This document shows, in pieces, positions 10,528 through 21,364 of a stretch of DNA of 64,000 nt (the first letter of the stretch is position 1; each line of letters opens with the position of its first letter). A model generated the notes under the pieces. That model did no database searches, had not been told where the DNA came from, and saw only the letters and a program-made list of their open reading frames with translations. The DNA is taken from positions 496,001 to 560,000 of the forward strand of contig JALUTQ010000004.1 in NCBI GenBank assembly GCA_032718865.1. Reading direction: 5' to 3'. The position numbers and the translations under genes were made by a program. This stretch comes from Tilletia caries. Taxonomy: Eukaryota > Basidiomycota > Exobasidiomycetes > Tilletiales > Tilletiaceae.

Positions 10528-13218
10528 TCAAGCAAGCGATATGCCGAGACCCTTCGTCGTCGCAGGCAGCGCTCGCTCACCGCCGCCGCCGCTCACAGGG
10601 GTATAATGCACCTGACCGCACGGACAAGGACACACTCTCGCCTCCATCAGCTGAGGACGAACCGGCTCGGCCCCCAAACCCTGCCCCTCTTCCTGCCGCT
10701 CATACTCGACATCACCCCACGCCTCCACACCAGCAAGCGCAGCCTCCATTCCTACACAAACAGCATCCACACCCGCCCGGAGCACGCCATTCGTACGGGC
10801 CCAGAAGATCGCCTGCCGCATCGACCGACTGACGTTCTTCCGGATCGAACGACGGATCGGCGCACCGGGAATGAGGTTGTAGACCGAGTACGATCCTTGT
10901 GGGTCTGAGAGTGCACGTGAGGTTTGGACGGAGAGCGAGCTGAGCACGTCGGGGAACGTGGGCGGTATCGTCGTAGGAGGGTTGGACGAGGGCCCGCTGA
11001 GCTGGTGAGACGAGGTTGTACCAATCGTGCTCCCATACCGCGCCAGAGCAGTTGACGATGAAGCAGGCCCGACCACAGAACCGTACGCTGGCGGCTCTGG
11101 CGCCCATGAATGCTGCCGGATATGCTTGGGCTTGATGCGGGCGGTGTAGGATGTCGAGACACTCGAAGCGCGCGAGGGATGGGATGGACCACCAGGACCG
11201 CGCTGCACGGACATGCTCTCCGGCAACGGCGTCCGGGTCGGCGCAGCAGAGTTTGAGCTGACGTAGTTGCGTCCGATCAGGGAGCTCCATCTCCGCTTGT
11301 TGACCGGCTCTACCCCTGAAGGCATCCGAGGCGTACCTTGAAGAGTCGACGAATGCGACACGTCCGACTCGCACGGAGAAGCAGTCACCGAAGCACTCGG
11401 AGCAGGGAAGGGAACGCCGCCACGCTGCTTCTGGGCTTGAACCTGCCCTGCGACCGGGGCCGGACCATGGTCTGGGGCTGAGATGGCTCGCAGTCGAGGA
11501 GACAGGGGCTGACGAGGCCAAGTAAGATACTTGGAGTCGACGGAGCCATCACTGCTGTCCCTGCGACTCTCTGAATCAACAGATGGCCACGGCGAGCCCA
11601 CAAGGGTGGAATGCGTAGAGGATGAAGAGGAGATGCTCCGGCCTGTATGCGCTATCTGGCTCGGACTCGATCCTCTCTGTTGCTGCGCCGGCTTTGCGAC
11701 CGTCGCGGTGTGAGGACAGATTTCAGCATGTGCCTGCCAGGCAGGTGTGTTTGTCGAGAGCTGTCCTTCAGCAAATGTCCAAACAGCACTGGCGCGTGCA
11801 TGTACGTTGGGTGCATGTTTGGCGACCATGGCATTAGCATACATGCCAAGAGGCGAGTTGGCGAGGTCGATGGCCTGATTCACAGCACTTCGTGCGGTCT
11901 GTTGAATGCCAGCCAATCCTCCATTAGCGTCTACGTCTTCCTGCCCGTGTGTATGCGGGTTGGACAGCTTGACGAAGCGACGAGTGGGAGTCATGCGCAT
12001 CATGACCCAGAGCATGGGTATGACCACACCGAGAGCAAGGTGGGTACAGAGCATTATAGCAGAGAGTGCTTGAGAAGCCATGTTGAGAGCGAGGTGTGCA
12101 GGCATTGTCACAAGTTCTGCGGTTCGACCTCGACTTGCTGGGCGTGAAGGGTCTTGCGCGTGCAGCTGGTCAGCAGGCGAATAAGCTGTCGGCGCGGAGC
12201 CATGCAGATGCTGCTGGTTGGCGCTTAGGAATGAATGCTGCGTCCCAGAGCTGGCCATCGGCGTTGGATAGCCATACGACGCCGGCGCAACGGTCGAAGG
12301 ACTTTGAGGTCGGCTATCACCGATGCGCAGCAGCCGTTCAAGCGCCGATACTTGAGAGCGGGCTGACGAAGCATTAGAGCGCTCTTGTTCGGTGTTAAGC
12401 GAAGCAGAAGCCAAGTCAAGTCTGTCGATGGCCTGTGAGAGACTCATACGCATCTGCCTTCGGCTGATGTCGGGAAGCTGTGATGCTTGGGTGGGGGAGA
12501 GGGCCGAGAGCAAGAAGTGGACCGACTGAATGTACTGATCTGCGAGATGAGCACTGGAGAGCGAGGCGCCGACTGCTGATGAGCTGGAGGTGGACGAGGA
12601 TAGCGTAGGGGCGAATGCGTAGTTCTGAGTCGGGACAAGTTCTGCAGATGATCGGCCACCGCTTCCCGTAGCGCCGAGTGAGCTCGATGAGCGCTCATGT
12701 GTCGGTGTGGACGGAACCGAGGAGGCAGCAGAGGGCAGCAGTTTGAGAAGAGGGTTACTGCTGACGGAGCGCAGCATCTTCTTGCCACCGGCACCGCTGC
12801 TGTTACCGCTCCGATTCTCGGCAGTGGGCGTGACTGTTCCGGAGGATGCGCCATCGTCCGCGCCCGGCGTCGGGGACTGTCGGGACGCGGCGGACGTCTT
12901 GTGCGAGTGAAGGAAGGCATCGCTGAGTATGTTGACAGCACTGGCGATGTGCTGCTTGCTGAGTTCGAGCTCGATTGCCTGTTGAAGCATCTGTTGCTTG
13001 CTGAGTTCGAGCTCGATGGCCTGTTGCTCCTGCTTGCGACGGGCGTATGGGCCGACGATGGGCACGCTGCTGCCGATCTTGCCGGCGAGTGACAGGAGCA
13101 TGCTGGGCGATGCACTTCCTCCTGATTGCAGTCCGCTGTCTGAAGAAGAGCGCGGTATCAGCATCGCTTCATGACCTCGGCGCGTCGCGTCCATCTGCTG
13201 TTGTGCACTCTCACTCAC
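10528..13218 (-). CDS. Large protein of unknown function with one predicted membrane segment
   Basis: A single uninterrupted frame of 896 codons, far too long to be chance. I do not recognise the family. The N-terminal third is Ser/Ala-rich and contains a 14-residue tandem duplication (QQAIELELSKQ twice, residues about 66-92; DNA period 42 bp). A hydrophobic stretch near residues 385-410 (SAIMLCTHLALGVVIPMLWVMM) could span a membrane. A less disordered region follows. The middle is low-complexity Ser/Pro. The last 130 residues (RRSIRKNVSRSMRQAIFWAR and on) look folded and end with a Cys-rich patch CPCPCGQ. It may be a membrane-anchored protein restricted to related fungi; no function is proposed. 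The first in-frame Met, at 13218, is taken as the start. Confidence 0.8.
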   Translation of the reverse strand: MSESAQQQMDATRRGHEAMLIPRSSSDSGLQSGGSASPSMLLSLAGKIGSSVPIVGPYARRKQEQQAIELELSKQQMLQQAIELELSKQHIASAVNILSDAFLHSHKTSAASRQSPTPGADDGASSGTVTPTAENRSGNSSGAGGKKMLRSVSSNPLLKLLPSAASSVPSTPTHERSSSSLGATGSGGRSSAELVPTQNYAFAPTLSSSTSSSSAVGASLSSAHLADQYIQSVHFLLSALSPTQASQLPDISRRQMRMSLSQAIDRLDLASASLNTEQERSNASSARSQVSALERLLRIGDSRPQSPSTVAPASYGYPTPMASSGTQHSFLSANQQHLHGSAPTAYSPADQLHAQDPSRPASRGRTAELVTMPAHLALNMASQALSAIMLCTHLALGVVIPMLWVMMRMTPTRRFVKLSNPHTHGQEDVDANGGLAGIQQTARSAVNQAIDLANSPLGMYANAMVAKHAPNVHARASAVWTFAEGQLSTNTPAWQAHAEICPHTATVAKPAQQQRGSSPSQIAHTGRSISSSSSTHSTLVGSPWPSVDSESRRDSSDGSVDSKYLTWPRQPLSPRLRAISAPDHGPAPVAGQVQAQKQRGGVPFPAPSASVTASPCESDVSHSSTLQGTPRMPSGVEPVNKRRWSSLIGRNYVSSNSAAPTRTPLPESMSVQRGPGGPSHPSRASSVSTSYTARIKPKHIRQHSWAPEPPAYGSVVGPASSSTALARYGSTIGTTSSHQLSGPSSNPPTTIPPTFPDVLSSLSVQTSRALSDPQGSYSVYNLIPGAPIRRSIRKNVSRSMRQAIFWARTNGVLRAGVDAVCVGMEAALAGVEAWGDVEYERQEEGQGLGAEPVRPQLMEARVCPCPCGQVHYTPVSGGGGERALPATTKGLGISLA

Positions 13219-13949
13219 TCTGACTTCCTTGGGCTCTGTCGAGAGATGCGGCTCGCGGGCTGATCTTCTCCCGTGGACCAGACGTCTGTCTGTCTGTGCC
13301 TCGCGTGTGTGAGCTGCGTGTGGACGGGAACGAGTAGCGTATCAGCCAGACGGGGAGCACGAGGTGATGGTCTCAAAGTACGACGAGCACAAGAATGGAA
13401 CGCGCCTTGGTTTCCGGAACGACCAACATCTCATTTGTTCATACTCAGCATCACGTGCGACACACACCAGCATCACGCGCAGAACACGTCTCTCGGCCTT
13501 GCAGTGGCAGTGGCAGTGGCAGCGACGTCCGCAGCCCGAAGCGGAGATGTTGTTCGCGTTCAAGCTCAGGCAGGTGACAGGTCGCCGCCCAATTCGATTG
13601 AACACCCATCCGCAAGCGGTTGACCTTCCGACCACTTCTGGCGCGGGCTTTCAACAGCCAACCTTCCGGTTAAATTTTTCTTATCTCATATCTAATCGCT
13701 TTGTGTACCCGGTGCGCTGGGACTCCCGAAACCGAGGCAAGGGAACGTCCAAGCGTCGAGGTGGAAGCGGTGGACGAGCGCGGAGCGCATGCTGCTGGGC
13801 ACGGGTCGCCGACTCGCCGCCGCTCGTCCCGCTCTCCAGCATCATACGGATGGAGTTCGTGAGAGGAGTGGCCATTAGATAAGTTTAGGATCTGTGGATG
13901 AAATGATACAAGAGATGAACGGCAGGGTGCGACGCGGCCATGTCCCCGC
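13219..13949. other. Intergenic region upstream of the unknown gene
   Basis: These 731 bp lie between the start of the unknown gene and the stop of the alcohol oxidase, both on the - strand. They should hold the unknown gene's promoter and the oxidase 3' end. A short GGCAGT microsatellite is at about 13500-13522. No further gene is supported. Confidence 0.45.
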
Positions 13950-16202
13950 TCAGAGCTGCGCCATCCGGCTCGACGTAGCCTCAAAGCCAAACTCAGGCTT
14001 GGGCGCCCCGACCTCCTTCGCCACGTTCCTCGCCACATACTGCGCCGTCGCCATCGTGGTCACCATGGGGTTGACTCCACTCGGCTCCGGCAACGCACTC
14101 GCGTCCGCCACCCACAGGTTCTTGGCACCCCAAACCCGACCCTCGCTGTCAAGCGCTCCCAGACGCGGGTGGGCCGACATCCGGCAGGAGGCCATTTGGT
14201 GCGCTGAGCCGACGGTCAGGGTGTTGCGTCCTACGCCGGCGGACTTGATCTTCGCTTGCCAGGCGAGGAAGTCAGGCGAGGTGGGGTCGCCGGGGATCGA
14301 GCCTTCGGGCACAGTCACGCCAGGGATCTTGATCGTCTCTGTGAGTGTGGGAAGGCTGTCTGTCGAGGCGGCGACGCGGGAAGGGACGAAGTTCGGCACG
14401 CTGAGTTGAGACGTCGTGATCTCGCACGCACCCGCCATCAGATGGATCTCGGTGCAGCGGAGAAGACCTTCGATCATCGAGGCACGGCTGTGTTTCGAGA
14501 GCGAGTAATTGATCCGCGCGTCCCCATTTTTGTCCACAAAGACCTCGCCTCCGTCCCGGTCACGCACGATGACGAGAAGGGTGAATGAATAAGGGTACCT
14601 GAGCATTCGTGCCTTGTGGTTTGTGGGCGTGTCGTAATTCGAGAACGCGCAGTGTGTCCCGGGCGACGATGCGATGACCTCAATCTTCGCTCCCCAGCCA
14701 GTAGGGTCCACGAACTCGCACACATTATCGACCATGGTCAGCAGACCTCCCTCCCAGGGGTTGATTCGGAAGTCGTAGTAGCCTGTGATGCAGATAGCCG
14801 GATGGAGCGCCAGACCCTTGCCGATGCGCTTGTTGTACTTGAGCGTCGGAGTGCGGAGCAAAAGTGCAGGAGTGTTGATCGACCCACTCGAAACGATCAC
14901 CGCCTTCGTGGCGCGGATGATAACTTCACGATGCGAGTCCAAGAGGAATCCAATGGCGCCCGTCGCTTTGCGCGGGTTGGACTTGTCCTCGAACAAGATC
15001 TGACGGATGTCGCACTTGACCAGGAACTTGCCACCGTTCTCCGCCGTGTCGCGCAGCCAGGCCACGACTCCACCTTGCTTCTGACCGGAAACACAGCCGA
15101 ACTGACACTTCCCACAGTAATGTGTGTCTCCGCCGCTGTTCTGGGGCACGGGCTCGACAGCGTGTCCGAGACGCTGGGCACCGATGGCCAGGAGAGAATT
15201 GCCCTTGTTGTGCTGGATAGGAGCGGTCGAGGTGCCCATCCGCTGGCACACATAGTTCAGATCGTAGGTAAATGCGGGCGAGCGGTAGTACTTCACTCCG
15301 TAGAGCTCGGCCCAGGCGCGACGGGCGGCGTCACGAGGTTTCAGCGACGCTGACCAGTTGACAGTCGAGCCGCCGCCAAAAGTAGAGCCCGCGAGGATGA
15401 CGATGGAGCCGTCCTCGGAAGGTAGGACGCCACCGCACTCGTACATCTCGCTGTATCCCTGGTCCTCCCGGCCAGTGTAGTCATCGGGATGGATGTACGA
15501 TCCCTTATCGACAACGAGCACGTTTAGACCACGCTTCGACAGATGGGCAGCGGCGACACCGCCCCCACTGCCGGAGCCGACAACCAGGACGTCTGTGTAG
15601 AGTTCAACAGGGCCGTCCCCCGGTGGAAGGCGGCCATTCTCGAACTGGTAAGGGTAAGGCTCTGCAGCCTCCTTCTTTGCGTCCACTTCCTTCCAACTGT
15701 CGTCACGACCGGCGGGATAGCCGGTCGCCTCCCATGCTGGTTGGTAGAACCGGTACCATGAGAGGAGGAAGAGGCCTCGGAGACCGACGGCGGCATCCCG
15801 GAGGAGGAAGATGGGGGAGTGAAGCCATCCCATAAATATACGTTCTCGGGTCTTGTGGTCGAGCGTGTCGAAGGGGCCGAGATGGCCGGTGAGCAACAGA
15901 CATCCTGCGCTGTAGCTGAGGGTGCTGAGGAGTGTATGGATTTGACCAGCGCGGACGGGGGAGAGGGAGCGGCTGAGTTGCATGGCGAGCTTGTCCATCA
16001 TCTCCGGTCGGTCTGCAAACCCGATCCGAGCAAAGTCGGCGGCGAGCTCCCTTTGGCGGTCGGAGGCGTCCGCGGGGAGATGGCTGAGCACATAGGCCGC
16101 CTCTTCGCCCTCGAGATGTGGGATGATGGCGTCTCCGAGAGCAAGGAGGACCTTGCGCTGTGGCTCCGTGAACATGTCGGCGGCGCGATGATAAACCTTC
16201 AT
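13950..16202 (-). CDS. FAO1: Long-chain fatty alcohol oxidase (FAD-dependent, GMC family)
   Basis: About 750 residues in one exon. The enzyme oxidises long-chain fatty alcohols to aldehydes with O2, giving H2O2, in the fatty-alcohol and omega-oxidation route. FAD-binding motif DVLVVGSGSGGGVAAAHLSK sits near residue 210; STFGGGSTVNWSASLKPRD and the conserved Cys-rich CGKCQFGC follow. The C-terminal GMC block has SAHQMASCRMSAHP, then WVADASALPEPSGVNPM. The protein ends in AQL, which resembles a weak peroxisomal PTS1 signal. The frame stays open upstream to a Met at 16376. I prefer the Met at 16202 because the extra 58 residues look like untranslated leader and family alignment begins near MKVYHRAADMF. 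Confidence 0.9.
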   Translation of the reverse strand: MKVYHRAADMFTEPQRKVLLALGDAIIPHLEGEEAAYVLSHLPADASDRQRELAADFARIGFADRPEMMDKLAMQLSRSLSPVRAGQIHTLLSTLSYSAGCLLLTGHLGPFDTLDHKTRERIFMGWLHSPIFLLRDAAVGLRGLFLLSWYRFYQPAWEATGYPAGRDDSWKEVDAKKEAAEPYPYQFENGRLPPGDGPVELYTDVLVVGSGSGGGVAAAHLSKRGLNVLVVDKGSYIHPDDYTGREDQGYSEMYECGGVLPSEDGSIVILAGSTFGGGSTVNWSASLKPRDAARRAWAELYGVKYYRSPAFTYDLNYVCQRMGTSTAPIQHNKGNSLLAIGAQRLGHAVEPVPQNSGGDTHYCGKCQFGCVSGQKQGGVVAWLRDTAENGGKFLVKCDIRQILFEDKSNPRKATGAIGFLLDSHREVIIRATKAVIVSSGSINTPALLLRTPTLKYNKRIGKGLALHPAICITGYYDFRINPWEGGLLTMVDNVCEFVDPTGWGAKIEVIASSPGTHCAFSNYDTPTNHKARMLRYPYSFTLLVIVRDRDGGEVFVDKNGDARINYSLSKHSRASMIEGLLRCTEIHLMAGACEITTSQLSVPNFVPSRVAASTDSLPTLTETIKIPGVTVPEGSIPGDPTSPDFLAWQAKIKSAGVGRNTLTVGSAHQMASCRMSAHPRLGALDSEGRVWGAKNLWVADASALPEPSGVNPMVTTMATAQYVARNVAKEVGAPKPEFGFEATSSRMAQL

Positions 16203-16990
16203 GTTGGGATGTGAGCAAATTAGCCAGGGGAGGGAAAAAACAGAGGATGGCTTGAGGAGAGGAGGAAGGAGGGAAGAAAGGCAGGAAGGAAGGAAGGTCA
16301 GCACCGCTTTACATGCACCGCTGAAGTCGTGGTGGCGACAGGCGGGAGGGAGAGATCCGTGCGACCGAGCGGGCAAGATTTAGAGCCGCTCGGCTATGGA
16401 ACGCCGTTTGGGTCACGGTGATTCAGTCGACACACAACCAACGAAACAGAAAACACAACACTTCAGCTCGCTCAAAACTGCCTTCCCAGACTTTAACTGA
16501 CTGGTTACTCTACAAGATGTAATCGCAAACACGCGAGAAGAGGCTCATCTGCAAGGCAGAAGTCTACGCTACCTACCTCGATGTCCAAGCGCGCGATTCA
16601 GACGCGATTGTGGGTAGAGGAGAGAGAGAGAGAAAATCTATTGGCCAGAACCGCGCAAGTGGCGCAGCAAAACGGCGCGCGTCGAGACGACACGCACACC
16701 ACAATGGTGTCCTAATCAAGTACAATGAAGGATAAAACAGCAGCGCTGTAGCCTTTTGAGCGCAGTACGGGCTCGAGTCTCGTCGCTCCTATCGCTGATC
16801 AACCGGCGGAGTCCAGTACCCCAGAGCGGGCGTCACCATGCGAGGAGGTTGTTGGAAGAGAAATGGAAAGAGAGATGACGGACGGAACAAATGAGTGAGG
16901 GGGGGGGCCTGGAGTTGGATGGGGTTCGGAGACGGAGCCTGGGTGTGTGGTTGTTGGTTGGGTGCTCGTGGTCGTATAGTGTTTGCTGTG
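16203..16990. other. Alcohol-oxidase upstream region and LINE 3' flank
   Basis: Contains the promoter and leader of the alcohol oxidase and then sequence up to the 3' end of the LINE. There is a short GA run near 16620-16634 and a G9 run near 16901. No poly(A) tail or clear target duplication marks the LINE edge. No gene is supported. Confidence 0.4.
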
Positions 16991-16996
16991 TGTTGA

Positions 16997-19900
16997 TTAT
17001 TCCTCCTCCAGCACCTCATCGAGATCTACCTCATCTCGCCCTGAGTGTGTGGTTGCCTCGTATGCGAGCGTCGCCCGAGCGAACGCCAGCAGCGCCTTTC
17101 CTCCGGAAATATCGTTCAACAGCTGGCTGTTCGTGAACGGTCGCCCGTCTCGATCCGATAGGAGAGGCCGATGTGCTGCAAAGGACATGCAGGCCACGGG
17201 GTGAAGTGGGGCCCTGCGTTCGCCGCAACGGCAGAGCACGGTTGCGTCTTGGTGGTGAAATCGCTCGTGGTATTCGGCGAAATCGCCGTGTCCTGTTCGT
17301 AGCTGCAAAAGTAGACCTAGGTCCCGACGCGGAAGAGTTAGGAGGGGGGAAGCACGGTGGGTAGGAATGGTTACTCGCGTGCGGAGGTACCAGCTAGAGC
17401 GGTCCCTTATGGCAGACTCCCACAGATCATGCCAGGACTTTGATGCACGCTCATTCACCGACCTTCTCGCGAAGGATGTCGATGTCGCGGGTCGGTGCGT
17501 AGGCCTGCCACACCTAGCACCTTCCCCTGCGAGCTGGTCCGCACGTTCGTTCCCGTCCACACCCTCGTGTCCCGGCACCCAACTCAGCCACAATCGGTTC
17601 CTTTGGTCCTCGCCCAGCCAAAATCGCGCCAGCTAGTCGAATCTGGAGATAATCGGCATGCTGCTTGTGCCGAAGCCTGCCGAAATTGCTCGTAGTGCTG
17701 CGTCGTTGTCTGCGTATAGTCTGATGCAGTGGTGCCCATTTTCGCGTGCGTATCGCCACGCGAAGGCGAATCCGTCGTATAGTCCCATAACCTCCGCGTC
17801 GTAGACCTCCCGTGTTGTCCCCGTCTGCAGCAACTTGAAACCGATTTCCTCCCCATGCTGCCGCGCCGACCATCCTGCTCCTGTCCGGCCATCGTCGAGC
17901 CTTGATCCGTCCGTGAACACCACAATGTCCCCCGCCCGCTCTCTGACCTCCAAAACAATAAATTCCCGCCGCTGCCTGCCGATCTCCTCCAAAGGTGGCC
18001 GCAAATCTTGTGGTGACCTGTTTGTGAGACCCCAAAGGAAGCCACCACGGCGAGGGGTCCCACGCGGTCCATTCGATGTCCTGGCTGCAGCGCTTTGCCA
18101 GCTGCGTGAGACGAGTTGAGAACCGTCTTTTCTTGCTGCGCGCCGTGCCTGAGGCGTCTAGAAGAAGGAGGGGAGCTTGTGCTGCGTTGTGGTCTGTTGG
18201 TGATGCTCCCTCCTTGACGCCGAAGGCCCCCGCTCTTCGCAGCAAGGTGTGGTTCCGAGCTAGGGTGGAAATGCGAATAGAAAATCTGTCAATTGTGCGG
18301 TTGAGATAATACTCAACTGGCATGCACCCGGCCTCAATCTGCATGGCCATCGTGCTCGTAGTCCGCCACACTGGAAGAACCATCCTAAGCGCGAAAGACT
18401 GTTCTTTGTCCAGCTGTTTCACCTTGGAGGCGACGCCTAGATTCCGAATGACCCGCGAGAGGGCCACTTCATCCGGTTGAACTCCTCCGCGGGCGCGCTC
18501 ACTAGGTGGCCGATGAGGCTCTTCCCTTGTCCGTCCCAACCACCACACCGGCGCCCCAAACGTCATGATGGGCAGCACGCACGCCACGTACAGACGGCGG
18601 GCATCCTGTGCGCACAGCCCCCGTATGGTGTTGACCAGCATTCTCATGCATTGCGCCGCCTTCCTCGCCTTGGAGCACTGAATGCTGACATGGCGGGTGA
18701 AAGAGAGTTTGCTGTCAAGGTGGTATCCAAGCCACCTGACTGTCTCGTCCGGCTTGAGAGGTGAGACAGTGCTGTCGTCAAGTTCGACCGAGGGGGGTTC
18801 CTCTGCTGCGGCGTCACTGCCTCGCGGTGCTCTGGGTGGGGGGAAGTGAATCAGTTCTCGTTTCTGTGGGTCAAAGCTGAGGCCCACACTTGTTGCCCAT
18901 TGCTGCGCAGCTTGATAGGCGTGCCGGAGGGTTCCGCAATTCTCCTGCGCACTCAGAGACACCGTGTACACCAAGCCATCGTCCACAAATCCGATGGTGC
19001 GGACGCGACGAAGCACTGGGTCGGGGCTGTGGCTGCCGTAGAGACGAAGCAGGGGGCTGATAAAGATGATGAAAAGAATGGGCGATACTGGAGAACCTTG
19101 TGGGATGCCGGTGTTGAGCGGGCTCATCGGGGTCGTTTCGCCGTCCAGTCGGACTGCCGCCAGGCGGTCCGTCAGGAACGACTGTACCCACCGCACCAGG
19201 TGCAGCGGGCAACCAAGCTGGTACAAGAGGGCGACCAGGCGTCCCCCGTGAGTCGCATCGTATGCGCCTTTGACGTCGAAGGCGAGGGCGGACGTCGTAT
19301 GTTGGATTGCTTGCGACCATCCGACCTCCACATCGTGGACGAGGGTGAGAGCCGCGTCGTCGGTGCATCGACCGGGGACGCCCCCAAATTGTTCGGGGGG
19401 TATCCACCCGAACTCCTGTGCATAAAATGTCAATCGTTTGGCAACAATCTTCTCCAGCACTTTACCCAGACACGGGAGCAGCGAAATTAGGCGGTATGAG
19501 CGGGGCTTGCTTGGGTCCCGATTGCCACCCTTCTTCAACGCTATCAGCGTCGCTTGGCGGAAGTGACGCGGATGCCAGCCGAGGTGGATCGCTGCACTCA
19601 ACAGTGCTACCAGCGTGTCCTTCGCTACCGGCCAGACCCTGCGGAGGGTCGCGAACCCCACTTCATCTGGGCCCGCTGCCTTCTTGGGGTTTTGTCCGAA
19701 CAGGGCCTGCTCGACCTCGTGTTCTTGGAGGGGCTCGTCTGGTTGGGTTTTGGCGTTGGCGGTGTGGAGGTCCATGTGCGGAACGTGTGCTGGTGCTGGG
19801 GGAGGAAGTAAGACGTCACGTAACAGCTGGGACTTCTCACCGGTCTCGAAAACCACTTCTCCTGCTTCCCTCGTCAATGGTGGGCTGCGATAAACTCGTC

Positions 19901-21364
19901 GCGCCTCCGACCACTTCATCGCCCCAAAGATGGCATGCCCCTGCAGGCCCTCAATTTTTCGCGCGCCCATTTCCGTTTGGCTCTTGCGACTGCCTTGCGG
20001 AAGCGCTTGCGAGCCAGACTGTATTCCTCCTCCGCCGCTGTGCGGCGTCTGCTGCTCATGTATCGTCGCTGCGAGGCCGCCATTGCTTGCTGGAGCTGAT
20101 CGCATTCTTTGCTCCACCACACAAAGCCGCCGTGCCTACCCGAAGCGCGAGGTGTTGTCAGGCTGAGGGCGTTGTGGATAGCACGGTGCCATGTGGTCAT
20201 CGCTTGGTCGAGCTCTTCTGCTGCGTTGTGGTCGTCCCGTAGAGCTTTGTCGAGGGCACAAGCCGCTGCTGGAGCAAAGTCGTTCCTCATCGACTCGAGC
20301 TCTTGCACCAGAGCTTCCTCGTCCGTTCTGTGCTCGCACAAGCTCCGATCAGGACTGGCCGCCTCCCCTCGGTCCGCCTGTAACGCCGTCCAGACCACTT
20401 CATGATCCGCGCCCGTCGCAAACTCCTGCCGCGTCCTGCACTCCTGTACCCATCCGAGCCGCTTCAAGGCTGGTGAGCAGAACACTAGGTCCAGTGCTGC
20501 ACCTCCACGTGCGCTGCCGATGCCTCTGGTTGGCGTACCCCTCTCCAGACCCAGACTCCAGCCGCCTGCCCCCATCCACGTTGACAACAACCTTCCCGCT
20601 GCGTTCCTTCTCCCGTTCCAATGCTCCGCTGCCCACTGACCGTCGTGAGCATTGAAGTCCCCCACAACCAAGATCGGAGATCCCTCTGTGTCCCACCTGG
20701 AGCCGGTAAGGGCTCGTACTCCATCTGCCTGACCATGCTCACCCCTTGGCGCGTTGTAGACGTTGACCACCTGTAGCGGTGGCCCTACCAGGCCCCCCAC
20801 CGAAACGCACACTACGTCGGATGTGTCCGCTGCAAGTAACTCTTGTTGCTGAGTCACCTTGAGTCGCTGCAGACATCGATCGCGCACGTATGTGATCGCT
20901 CTTGGTCGGACACTGGAGGAGGACTGTGGGATAAAAATTGAGTATGCTGGATGTATCTTTGGCACCCACAATCCCGTTCTGGGGTTCTTCCACACCGCTG
21001 GCTCCTGCAGCAACACCATGTCCGCTCCATTCTCATACCCCGTCTGCAGGGCCGCGAGAGTCGCCGCACCTCCTCTGGCCACATTAGCCTGTAGGATGCG
21101 GAGAGAAACATCTCTCTTCTGCCTCGCTCTCCCGCGCCCGTTTTTTCGTCGTCTCTTCCTTTTCCTGCTTGGGATACTCACCGGATGTCTCCTCTCCACC
21201 GGTGTCTCCTCCCTGTCTTGTGTCCTGAGGGAATTGGGGGCGCGCCGACGTTGCGTCGCGCGTTGCTCGCCGCGAAGATCTCGAAGGCCCTCACCTGTCG
21301 AGCGCGGCGTGTTGTGGAGGGGGCGGTGGGTCGACATCTCAGTTGGACTGAGAGGTCGCGTCAC
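16997..21364 (-). pseudogene. LINE ORF2: endonuclease - reverse transcriptase - RNase H (broken)
   Basis: Endonuclease (21364-19916): LRILQANVARG, LLQEP, LVVGDFNAHD, ALDLVF and GADHEVVW are the catalytic steps of the AP-endonuclease fold. Reverse transcriptase (20120 to about 18050): YRLISLLPCLGKVLEKIVAKRL, AFDVKGAYDA, TGIPQGSPVSPILF and the active site FVDDG. RNase H (about 18050-16997): VVFTDGS, YDAEVMGLYDG, LYADNDAALRAI and WVPGHEGVDGNERAD. Endonuclease and RT are one nucleotide out of frame at an A5 run near 19965. RT and RNase H are out of frame near 18050. RNase H is cut by TAG at 17635-17633, with the same frame continuing after it. The ORF1 stop and an internal ORF2 Met are joined as TGAGATG (21341-21335). 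Confidence 0.9.

Noticed and set aside
14616..15353. 245-codon + strand frame opposite the alcohol oxidase
   Set aside because: Antisense shadow of FAO1 coding sequence without any recognisable domain.
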